The notes: generated by a model not told the origin, from the letters alone. 12,500 nucleotides of DNA from Letharia columbiana (GCF_014066305.1 NW_023501112.1:75001-87500); one strand, 5' to 3'; shown: positions 1 to 7,332, numbered from the stretch's first letter. Program-made: numbers and translations.

Positions 1-843
1 GTATAAGAGAATTAATTAATTAAAATAAAGGAAAAGTTATTAGATAATAAGAATTACTACCCTATTAAGACGTCTTAAATTATCTATCTTCTATTATATA
101 TAAATAGAGAAGCGATCTCTTATACTCTAAATAGAAGATATAAAAATATTATAAACTTCTATATATTAGTTAGCGAGGTTATAAACTAGCTAGCTAAGAT
201 CTATAAAGAGACGAATTATCGTAAGAAGATAAGACGCGAATATAATTTTCTTTAATAGATAACTTAGCCCTTTAATAGGTTCTATATAAAACTCGTTAGA
301 CTTAATTCTATACTTAACTATAACGAAATTCATCTAAGAAATAATTTAAATACTAAGCTATAAATATATATTTGACTTTACTTTATTTTTATAGCTCTTT
401 TTAATTACAAGTTTATACTCTTAAGAAATATTAAGAAATATCTTATAGATAACGATAACTTATAGCGCGTAGGCTATAAACTATATCTAACTTTAGTTAT
501 TAATAAAACGACTTTTAAAACTATTATAACTCGAATAAGAAAGATAATTACCGCTATAATCGAGGATTATATATCTTTCGCTATTATATCGAATACTTAT
601 ATTCTAAGTATCTTTTAGAGTATATCGAAGGCGACGATCGATATAGATTTAAGAGACTCGATATATTTTAATTATAGAAAGATAAGTTATATAAGACGCG
701 ATTATCTAGTATAGAGATAGACTAACGCTAATAAGAAGGCCTTGCGGAAGATAAGAATCTACGAACTTATTATCGATAACGAATATAAGATAAATCTACT
801 AGCCGACGCTTACGAAGTCTCTAAGAATTCGAGAAACAAATAG
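1..843 (+). pseudogene. gag: Gag polyprotein of the Gypsy element, 5'-truncated by window and inactivated
   Basis: Structural nucleocapsid protein that would package element RNA in cytoplasmic particles. Frame 1 reads as a decayed gag from base 1, interrupted by TAA and TAG codons. It has a charged helical-looking stretch at 180-340 and ends in an Asp/Glu-rich tail before a TAG at 841-843. Near the C-terminus, at 664-705, the frame carries a retroviral CCHC zinc knuckle in which all four ligands are now Tyr. Protease begins shortly after, one frame back (frame 0), so gag and pol were either separate frames or an indel lies between them. The N-terminus is not in the window. Confidence 0.75.
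664..705 (+). other. Mutated CCHC zinc knuckle of Gag
   Basis: In frame 1 the residues are Y-F-N-Y-R-K-I-S-Y-I-R-R-D-Y. The spacing is exactly that of C-X2-C-X4-H-X4-C, with Tyr at each metal-ligand position (codons at 664, 673, 688 and 703, all TAT). TGT to TAT and CAT to TAT are both single RIP-type changes, and the usual Gly after the second Cys reads Arg (AGA, from GGA). The RNA-binding finger could not hold zinc. Confidence 0.85.
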
Positions 844-845
844 CC

Positions 846-1700
846 TCTATTAAAGTTACGATAAGGGAAATCTATAATATATATCTATTAAATACTTTTA
901 ATAATTCTTTAATACGTCGTTCTTTTAGAATATAAGTAACGCTATCGTTATAAGAATAGAAATACTTACTTTAAAACGCTCTTATCGATAGTAAATATAC
1001 TAAGATATATATAGTTATTAATAAGTCTCTAGTTTATAGAATTTATAAAGAATTGCTATTAAAATCGATTTTACTATCGAAATCTAAATCTCTAAAGAAT
1101 TACGATAATCGAATCGCAAAGAAGTCTATTATCTACTATTTACTTTCGATAATAATAGTAAATAGTTATCGAGAGAGGATATATTCTATACTTATCGCCT
1201 CTCTTATATATAATATAATTTTAGAAAAATTATAAATAAATAAGTATAGAGTACTTCTCGATATAATAAAAGATAAGATTCTTTTTATATTAGATCGCTA
1301 TAATTATAACGATAACGAGACCTCGATAGCGAAGAATCTCGCTATCTTATTAAATTCGAAATCGAAACCCTCTATTCTATAGATTATCTTAAAGAAAAAA
1401 TCTCTCCCTTAACTTACATATAACGACGACTCGAACTTTACTATTGACTCAAACGTCTCTAGCGAATTAATTAATAAAAAGAGATTTATATCTACTTCTT
1501 AAAATGTAAAATAAAAATAAGATATAAACTTATAATTTATTAATATCGTCGAAATTAATATTATATTATACTATTAATTAGCGCGTAATAAGAGAAATCG
1601 ACTATTTACTCTTATTATAAACGAGATCTATAACTCGCTATTAAAGAAGTTACCTCCTCGAAAGAAATTACGTAATTCTTATATATTAGTTAATAAGTTA
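846..1700 (+). pseudogene. pol: Aspartic protease region of Gypsy Pol, inactivated
   Basis: Retropepsin-like protease that would cleave the Gag-Pol polyprotein. In frame 0 the segment at 975-989 reads N-A-L-I-D-S, matching the hydrophobic-hydrophobic-Asp-Ser-Gly active-site motif. Asp (987-989) and Ser survive but the next codon is AAA (Lys) instead of Gly. Downstream, the longest stop-free piece is at 1053-1235. It reads through a Tyr/Ile/Leu-rich stretch with Y-R-E-R and ends I-I-L-E-K-L, where a Gly is usual in the second protease-fold motif (I-I-L-G). Stops precede and follow it. From about 1240 to 1700 the frame continues as a linker towards RT with few conserved marks. The family call rests on the DS motif and its position between zinc knuckle and RT. 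Confidence 0.7.
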
Positions 1701-1739
1701 TACTCTTATAACTTAGAAAAGAAGTATAAGAGATACTAT

Positions 1740-2862
1740 AAATCGAATTACTCTATTTAAATTAGCGCTATTAAGACCGTTAGCCTTAAAGATATTAAAT
1801 AAAAACTCTCTATCGAGTATTACGACTATTTAAATATTTTCGATAGAATAAAGGCGGACGAACTACTATTATACCGCCCTTATAATTATAAATTAAAATT
1901 TATCGAGACTAATATCGCCGGATTACTAAAGAGTTAAGTTTATTTTATATTAGAATATAAGTTAAAATAGATTAAGAAGTATTTAAACGAGTATTTAAAA
2001 AAGGGGTTTATAATATCTAATTATACTTCGTTTATATTCCCTATTTTATTTACCGAAAAACTAAACGAGGGTCTACGCTTTTATATAAACTATCGAAGAC
2101 TAAATATTATTATTAAGAGAAATCGATATTTAATTTCATTAATAGACGAGATTCTCGCGAGAATTTAGAGCTATAAATATCTTACTCGATTAGATATTAT
2201 AGCCGTATTTAATAAATTACGTATATACCCCGATAGTAAGGATTTCACTATATTCGTTATCTCTCTCGACGTATATAAGTATATTAGATATTCCCCTTCG
2301 ATCTAATTAATAGTCTAGTTATCTATTAATAGTATATAAATAATATTCTATTCGAGTATCTAAACGACTTCTATTAAGTCTATCTTAACGATATTCTTAT
2401 TTATAGTTAATCGAGAAAGAAATACGTTTCACATATTCGAAAGATTCTTTAGAAGCTACAAGAGATCGAATTATAGATAGATATTCTTAAATACGAATTT
2501 TATATCTAGAAGACGAAGTTTTTAGACCTTCTTATTTCGATTAATAGCCTTCGAATAAACTCTATTAAAATTTAAGCTATTATTAAATAGTTTATATTTA
2601 TTAATTTAAAGGAGATATAGGCCTTTATTAGCTTTTATAACTTCTATCGTCAATTTATAAGAGACTTCTTGAAGATTATAAAATTAATAATAAAACTTAT
2701 AGTTAAGAAAGTAATATTCGATTAATTATCGATCTATTAGAAAGCCTTTTATTTACTAAAGATAGTCGTTATAAGAGCTTCGATTCTACGCTATTTCGAT
2801 AGATCGAAGAATATTATACTCGAAATAAATTCCTCTAATTACGTTAATAATAATATTCTATT
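1740..2862 (+). pseudogene. pol: Reverse transcriptase domain of Gypsy Pol, inactivated with a 1-base frameshift
   Basis: RNA-dependent DNA polymerase of the element. Frame 0 gives R-P-Y-N-Y-K-L-K near 1876, Y-L-K-K-G-F-I at 1992-2012, and G-L-R-F-Y-I-N-Y-R-R-L-N at about 2070-2105, where the family has G-L-R-F-C-V-D-Y-R-x-L-N. Next come L-T-R-L-D-I-I-A-V-F-N (family: F-T-K-L-D-I-I-A-A-F-N) and Y-K-Y-I-R at 2274-2288. There one base is missing, because the continuation, P-F-D-L-I-N-S, is in frame 2 from 2291. The catalytic Y-L-D-D box at 2381-2392 reads Y-L-N-D (AAC for GAC), losing the first metal-binding Asp. After it come I-L-I-Y-S, then K-F-L-D-L-L-I-S and N-L-K-E-I in the thumb and connection region. 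Several TAA and TAG codons interrupt it. The enzyme is certainly inactive. Confidence 0.93.
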
Positions 2863-3196
2863 CTAATATAATAACGACGAAGTCTTATACTCGATAGCTT
2901 TCTATAGTAAAAATCTTATCTTAGCTAAGTATAATTATTAGATCTATAATAAGAAGTTACTAGCTATTATTCGCTATCTAAAATACTAGCGTCTTAAGTT
3001 AAAATATATCGATATTTCTATTAAGATCTTTACAAATTATAAGAGCTTAATATACTTTACTAAAAGAAGGGATCTAAGTCGTCGCTAGGCCCGCTATTTA
3101 AATATACTATTCGAATTTAATATTAAAATCATCTATCGCCTAGGGCCTTAGAACGTTAAGGTCGATATATTTATATATATAGTCGATTTTAAGTTA
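2840..3196 (+). pseudogene. pol: RNase H domain of Gypsy Pol, inactivated
   Basis: Would remove the RNA strand of the RNA-DNA hybrid during reverse transcription. Frame 2 runs without a frameshift from the RT. Recognisable blocks are V-L-Y-S-I-A-F-Y-S-K-N-L, then Y-N-K-K-L-L-A-I-I-R (family: Y-D-K-E-L-L-A-I-V). Then come I-F-T-N-Y-K-S-L-I-Y-F-T (family: TDHKSLEYF, with Asp to Asn and His to Tyr), L-S-R-R-stop-A-R-Y-L (TAG for CAG), and I-I-Y-R-L-G-P-stop-N-V-K-V-D (the usual YRPGxxNxxAD end). Catalytic acidic positions are changed (TDH reads TNY), and stops sit at Gln and Trp sites. The identity is clear from block order and spacing. Confidence 0.92.
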
Positions 3197-3439
3197 AATA
3201 GCTTTAAGAATAAACGCTTAAAGTAGTAATATTAGATAATACTTACGCTTAATTATTTAAAACTTAATAATAGCGATATCGAGATATATATTATTAATAA
3301 CTCTATCTTTTATAAAATAGTCTAAGAAAATAAAGCGAATAAGTTATATAACGAGATTTATAAGATAATTACGAAAGATAAGAATAAACTTCACGAAGTT
3401 ACGCTTAATAAGTGCTTTATAGAGAATAAGATACTCTAT

Positions 3440-4420
3440 TATAAAAATCGCTTATAGATATTAGAAGGTCTATATATCGACATTATTCGCGAAGTATACG
3501 ATTAACTCTTATATAAATATCTCGATATAGCCTATATCTATAAGCTACTTAAGTAAGAATACTATTAATAAGATATAAAAGCTATCGTTACTATCTATAT
3601 TCGAAACTACTACGTCTACTATAGATCTAAGACCCCTCGCGATCGAGAATATAGTCTACTATAATCTCTATTAATTTCTTAAAAGCGATAATAGAATATC
3701 TCGATAGACTTTATAACGAGTTTATCTATATTCGATAGATATAACGCTATTTAAATAGCGATAGATCGACTTATTAAGAAATACTACTACGTTATACACT
3801 CTAATATAGATAAAGAAATTATAATCGAAAAGACGGTTAATATATTACTTAAGAAGGTCTTTCGCTTATATAGTCTATCGGCGTCGATAATTTCGAATAG
3901 AGGCTCTTAATTTATATCGATAATATGAAAAGTCTTTTATAAATAACTCGAAATTAAGACTAAGCTATCGATAGTCTTTTATCTCGAAATTAATAGATAG
4001 ACTAAACGGGCTAATTAGAATATAAAACATTATCTTTAAACGTACTGTAACTATATATAAGACGATTAATCTAGATAATTATCTATTATCGAGTTCGCTA
4101 ATAATAATACTACTTTCGTAGCGACGAGTATTCTACTATTCTTTATAAATAAGAGCTTTTATTCTTAAATAAGTTTTAGCTTAGATACTATCGACTATAA
4201 TATCACTTATAAGCGCCTTAACGCTATTTAAGTAAAGAATATTATTAAGTATATATAATAAATTCTTAACTATATTCGAAGTAATATAAATCGCGCTTAA
4301 AAGGCTATAATAATCTAGATTAATAAGCGACGCTAGAAGATTACTTTTAAAGTAAACGATATAATCTTTCTTAGTAGTAAGAATATTATCTTAAATTAAT
4401 TATCTCGAAAATTAGATAAT
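3440..4420 (+). pseudogene. pol: Integrase of Gypsy Pol, HHCC and DDE both destroyed
   Basis: Would insert element cDNA into the nuclear genome. All in frame 2. The N-terminal zinc site keeps exact H-X6-H-X29-C-X2-C spacing, but the codons at 3497, 3518, 3608 and 3617 are all Tyr. S-K-T-P-R-D follows. In the catalytic core the first Asp survives (I-D-F-I-T, codon 3707). The second Asp is Asn in I-I-S-N-R-G-S (codon 3896), and the Glu exactly 35 residues further on is Lys (codon 4004, in T-K-R-A-N where the family has T-E-R-A-N). The preserved 35-residue gap shows no indel in the core. Later landmarks are W-to-stop changes and L-S-I-I-E-F-A-N-N-N, typical of Gypsy integrases. The C-terminal part merges with the next feature. 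Confidence 0.94.
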
Positions 4421-4715
4421 AAGAGATATAGTCTATTTAAAGTAATAGGTCTTATAGAAATCTTATATCGCTTAAAGCTTTTAATAAGTATAAAGATTTA
4501 TAATATCTTTTATCTTAATCTCTTAAGTCTTATATCGATAAACCTCTTATCTAAATAGATTAATTCTTTATCGAAGTATATTATTATCGAGGGCCGAATC
4601 AAATAGATAATAAAGAAGATTATCGCCTTTAAATTTATTAACGACTACTTTAAGTATCAAGTAAAATAAGAAGAGTCTCGATAATAACCTTAAATGATAT
4701 AACTCGAACGATAGC
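4421..4715 (+). pseudogene. pol: Integrase C-terminal (GPF/Y-like) and chromodomain-like segment
   Basis: Frame 2 continues from the integrase core with R-K-L-D-N-K-R-Y-S-L-F-K-V-I, the place of the GP(Y/F) module (family: K-R-Y-G-P-F-K-V). It then gives I-Y-N-I-F-Y-L-N-L-L, where the family has I-H-x-V-F-H-x-x-x-L. From about 4601 to 4712 a segment with K-K-I-I-A-F-K, then F-K-Y-Q-V-K-stop-E, resembles the chromodomain core (Y-L-V-K-W-x-G). If correct, this makes the element a chromovirus, whose chromodomain would bind modified histone H3 and steer insertion to heterochromatin. The GPF/Y module is well supported; the chromodomain is a reasonable but weaker reading because its aromatic cage cannot be checked through the mutations. 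Confidence 0.6.
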
Positions 4716-4783
4716 GAATTCGAAAACTATTAAGATATAATCGACGATTTCTATAAACGATATTCGAAAGTAGCTTACTAGAG

Positions 4784-5457
4784 ACGATAATATCTCGAAT
4801 ATCGCGTTTTTAAACGAATTAAAATCGTTCGATATTTTATAACGACTTTATTTTCTTCGCGTTCGTAATTCGATTTTTTAAATCTATATTACTTTATAAT
4901 AGTCTTATTTTAAATCTATTAAGCCGACTCCCCTTATTAATATAACTCTTAATATATTCTAGAACTATATTAGATTATACGCGAATCTTACTATCGTCAT
5001 CGCTAGATATAATCGATATTAATTAGATTACTTATTACGGAGAAATCTACGCTAAACTAATTTAATACTGAATTAAAGTTTAGCGTCTACGACTCGATTT
5101 AATTTAGAACCTCTCAATTAATTAAGTTATATTATTTTATTAATATTCTTTACGCTAAAATATTAACTCGAGAATTACTATTATCTATTAAAATACTTAT
5201 AATTACTACTCGCCTATTATTATATCGATTTCTTTTAGACTAGAACTTCTATACTCGCTATATCTCTAACTAGCGACGATATTAACGCAAAGATTAAGAT
5301 ATAAGCTCTCGCTATCTATACTATCGCTGAGAAAGACTATAGTATTAAAGATCTCGGATATTAAAAGTTCTTTATTATTTTATTAATTTTCAAGCGAGCG
5401 TATATATATACTATTTTTACTACTCTTCTACTTATTAATTATAAGAGTATAATTCTA
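4784..5457 (+). pseudogene. Long C-terminal extension of Gypsy Pol, function unknown
   Basis: After the chromodomain-like segment the frame shifts to frame 1 somewhere between 4715 and 4790, and a low-stop reading continues to the polypurine tract, roughly 220 codons. It begins D-N-I-S-N-I-A-F-L-N-E-L-K-S-F-D-I-L and includes the stretch A-I-S-L-T-S-D-D-I-N-A-K-I-K-I. Many codons of the form TCN, CTN and TTN would be Pro or Ser before C-to-T change, so the original may have been a Pro/Ser/Thr-rich tail. The start of this stretch has a near match at 6806. I recognise no domain. It could instead be an untranslated 3' region or a separate small frame. Confidence 0.4.
5049..5086. repeat. 10-bp inverted repeat with 18-bp spacer
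   Basis: ACGCTAAACT at 5049-5058 is the exact reverse complement of AGTTTAGCGT at 5077-5086. Part of the spacer can extend the stem (TTAAT with ATTAA). It lies in the C-terminal tail region of the Gypsy element, in AT-rich DNA where short inverted repeats are expected by chance, but the two GC pairs and the perfect 10-bp match are unusual locally. A function is not shown. Confidence 0.45.
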
Positions 5458-5470
5458 TAAGAGAGAGGGG
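5457..5470 (+). other. Polypurine tract of the Gypsy element
   Basis: A mostly purine run ending GAGAGAGGGG lies directly before a sequence suitable as LTR start. It would resist RNase H and prime plus-strand DNA. It is conspicuous in a region otherwise low in G, because a purine run with no TG or CA steps offers RIP little to change. Position at the end of the pol-derived frame fits a Gypsy element. Confidence 0.72.
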
Positions 5471-5473
5471 TAG

Positions 5474-5625
5474 TATTATAAGCGTATTCTATATTTTTCT
5501 TAATATATTATTTAGCTCTATAGTCTATTAGAGTCTAGCGTATCTTAATAGAGCCATCTACTACTATCTAATATCTTCTATCTATATAGTTATTCGATAC
5601 CTAGTTATCTTATTTAATATATATT
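5474..5625 (+). repeat. Probable 3' LTR of the Gypsy element
   Basis: Starts just after the polypurine tract with TATTATAAGCG, which would be TGTTATAAGCG or TGTCACAAGCG before RIP; fungal Gypsy LTRs commonly begin TGT. The right end is set at ATATATATTA near 5625, the last AT-rich sequence before the GC-normal junction at 5626-5637 and the tandem array. The length of about 150 bp is short but not unknown for fungal Gypsy elements. The matching 5' LTR lies outside the window, so neither end can be confirmed by comparison, and no target-site duplication can be tested. Confidence 0.5.
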
Positions 5626-5865
5626 AAACGCGTTTGGACGTCATATACTCTCTACGATTCCACATCAAATTATTACTTAGTAAGCGGAGAATATCACTAT
5701 AACTTGATCTGTTATCCTCACTGTATTAAGGAGTAAGAGAAGGAACTATAATAGGCAAATGCGGAGAACACTGCGGAGAAATCAAGCGGCAACAAGGCTA
5801 TTATCGTTAAGAACACGGCTTAGCTCTCCAAGATCTTACGTTATATACTCTTTACGGTTCCGCAT

Positions 5866-5971
5866 TAAATCATCACTTAGTAAGCGAAGAACACCACTAC
5901 AACTTGGCCGTTCTATATCAAATTATTACTCAGCAAGCGGAGAACACCACTATAACTTGGTCTATCATCCC
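5866..5971. repeat. 53-bp direct duplication inside the 5754 unit
   Basis: The segment starting (C/T)AAATCATCAC at 5866 recurs at 5919, exactly 53 bp later, and lengthens this unit from 200 to 253 bp. The first half shows RIP-type changes (CTTAGTAAGCGAAG where clean copies have CTCAGCAAGCGGAG). Confidence 0.9.
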
Positions 5972-6118
5972 CACTGTATTGAGGAGTAAGAGGAGGAACT
6001 ACAATAGGCAAATGCGGAGAACACTGCGGAGAAACCAAGCGGTAATAAGGCCACCATCGTCAAGAACACGGCTCAGCTCTCCAAGATCCCACGTCATATG
6101 CTCTCCACGGTTCCGCAT

Positions 6119-6224
6119 CAAATCATCACTCAGCAAGCGGAGAACACCACTGCAACTTGGCCGTTCCACATCAAATCATTACTCAGCAAGCGGAGAACAC
6201 CACTGCAACTTGACCTGTCATCCC
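6119..6224. repeat. 53-bp direct duplication inside the 6007 unit
   Basis: The same 53-bp segment, starting CAAATCATCACTCAGC, is at 6119 and 6172. The two copies are almost identical here, differing near the start (ATCATCAC versus ATCATTAC) and beyond the shared core. The 5866 and 6119 duplications sit at the same unit position, so the 253-bp version was itself copied in tandem. Confidence 0.92.
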
Positions 6225-6360
6225 CACTACATTGAGGAGCAAGAGGAGGAACTACAACAGGCAAATGCGGAGAACACTGCGGAGAAACCAAGCGGCAACA
6301 AGGCCACCATCGTCAAGAACACGGCTCAGCTCTCCAAGATCCCACGTCATATCAGTTATC

Positions 6361-6432
6361 CACTCAGTCAGCCACTCAGCTAGCCACTCAGCTAGCCACT
6401 CAGCTAGCCACTCAGCTAGCCACTCAGTCTGA
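6361..6432. repeat. 12-bp minisatellite, six units
   Basis: Units of consensus CACTCAGCTAGC run from 6361. The first is CACTCAGTCAGC, the next four (6373, 6385, 6397, 6409) are identical, and the sixth (6421) degenerates to CACTCAGTCTGA. The unit is a multiple of three, so it reads as a four-residue repeat in every frame (for example H-S-A-S on + and E-W-L-A on -), which creates the spurious open frames on both strands here. It replaces the segment carrying the 53-bp block in the third array unit and differs by one base from CACTCAGCAAGC present in that block. Confidence 0.95.
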
Positions 6433-6796
6433 TACTCTACAAGAGGAGGAGCAAGAGGAGGAACTACAACAGGCAAATGCGGAGAACACTGCGGAGAAAC
6501 CAAGCGGCAACAAGGCCCCCAGCACCAAGAACACGGCTCAGCTCTCCAAGATCCCACGTCATATGCTCTCCACGGTTCCATATCAAATCATCACTCAACA
6601 AGCGGAGAACACCACTGCAACTTAGCCTATCATCCCCACTACATTAAGAAGTAAGAGGAGGAACTACAACAGGCAAATGCGGAGAACACTGCGGAGAAAC
6701 CAAGCGGCAACAAGGCCCCCAGTACTAAGAACACGGCTCAGCTCTCCAAAATCCCACATCATATGCTCTCCACGGTTCTACATCAAATCATCACTC

Positions 6797-7165
6797 CGGA
6801 ACGATGCATATTTGGACGAATTGAAACCGTCCGATGTCTTGCTCTGACAGCTATTTCATTATTCGAAAGATTTCACTGCGGCAGGAGATAATGTGGGATT
6901 CACACCACTAATTGGCATGTTGTCTCTATTTCTTTTCGGTATTTCGATACTTCTTACCATAAGGACATAGCCTTTCTCTGTTTTTTGTGGGCAATTATTA
7001 CGGATCAATTCTTCACACTCGATATACCTTTCTAATTAGGCCTTAGCGCGCCTCTCTCCGTACATATATGCCTGTATGTAGGTCAAAAACGCACAGCAAG
7101 CGATCAGAGTTCGATTTGACTTAGAAAAATCCAACTCCATAAATTTAATTCATAGGCCTTTACTC
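6797..7165. other. GC-normal single-copy island, no gene recognised
   Basis: CA and TG steps are common here, so this DNA escaped RIP. The array's open frame runs on from the last unit to a TAA at about 6887-6889, giving a short C-terminal piece (T-P-E-R-C-I-F-G-R-I-E-T-V-R) with no upstream start that survives. In another frame A-Y-L-D-E-L-K-P-S-D-V-L-L at 6806-6844 resembles the first residues of the Gypsy Pol tail. No ORF of useful length, RNA gene or clear promoter is seen. The composition changes sharply to RIP type between about 7140 and 7168. It may be the remains of a gene's 3' end or of an older element. Confidence 0.6.
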
Positions 7166-7167
7166 GT

Positions 7168-7332
7168 TATTTTATAATATAATATTATAGATATATTATA
7201 TCGTAAGATATTTTATTAAAATCTTATATTATATTAAATATAGAATAATATAAATCTTAATAATTTATATTATATTAGAGTATAATATAATAGATTAATA
7301 TTTTATATTATATTATATATTTTCAACTAGTA
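7168..7332. repeat. Left LTR-like repeat of the second element
   Basis: Aligns with 11015-11190 over its whole length. The first 45 bases differ mainly at two G/A positions, the middle has small gaps and C/T differences (TATTTTATTAAAATCTT here, TATCTCGCTAAGATCTCG there), and the end TTTCAACTAGTA matches TTTCGACTAGTA. This copy is the more heavily mutated, with the central CCCGGG palindrome reduced to TTAGAG. Confidence 0.72.

Larger units (their letters stand above)
1..5625 (+). mobile_element. RIP-degraded Ty3/Gypsy LTR retrotransposon, 5' end outside window
   Basis: Domains follow the Ty3/Gypsy order on the + strand: gag with zinc knuckle, protease, reverse transcriptase, RNase H, integrase, chromodomain-like segment, polypurine tract, 3' LTR. 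Integrase after RNase H separates Gypsy from Copia. The 5' LTR, primer-binding site and gag start lie upstream of base 1. Every coding part is broken by TAA and TAG codons, most where Gln (CAA, CAG) or Trp (TGG) is expected, and Cys and His positions read Tyr (TGT to TAT, CAT to TAT). This is what C-to-T change at CpA does on either strand. The frame moves from 1 (gag) to 0 (protease and first half of RT) to 2 (rest of RT through integrase) to 1 (C-terminal tail). The copy is dead. The superfamily call is secure; the family within fungal Gypsy elements is not determined. Confidence 0.93.
5638..6796. repeat. Tandem array of 200/253-bp units
   Basis: The core GGCAAATGCGGAGAACACTG, or its equivalent, starts at 5754, 6007, 6260, 6472 and 6672. 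The unit lengths are therefore 253, 253, 212 and 200 bp, plus a truncated unit at each end. The first partial copy enters at unit offset 84 (ACGTCATAT at 5638). The last stops after CATCACTC at 6796. The basic unit is 200 bp; 253-bp copies carry a 53-bp internal duplication. One frame of a unit reads as a Glu/Gln/Ala/Asn-rich peptide (E-E-E-L-Q-Q-A-N-A-E-N-T-A-E-K-P), but neither 200, 212 nor 253 is a multiple of three, so no frame can run through the array. The open stretches seen on both strands, up to 159 codons, are best taken as by-products of repetition and not as genes. Confidence 0.93.

Noticed and set aside
1053..1235. Separate 60-codon gene
   Set aside because: It is the longest stop-free piece of the Gypsy protease region, in the same frame as the D-S motif at 987, and begins at TTG.
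5759..6432. Overlapping + strand open frames of 66-159 codons, rich in Arg, Ser and Asn
   Set aside because: They follow the repeat periodicity, shift frame from unit to unit, and do not share a start or end; unit lengths of 200, 212 and 253 bp cannot keep a frame. Treated as by-products of the array.
6252..6581. Minus-strand open frame of 109 codons with an E-W-L-A repeat
   Set aside because: The E-W-L-A run is just the 12-bp minisatellite read backwards, and the rest is the reverse of the array unit. No promoter or conserved domain.
6892..7017. Possible un-RIPped solo LTR (TGTGGGATTC start, TTCACA end, purine-rich sequence before it)
   Set aside because: The ends resemble LTR termini only loosely, there is no matching second copy in the window, and the flanking bases (GATAA and CTCGA) give no target duplication.
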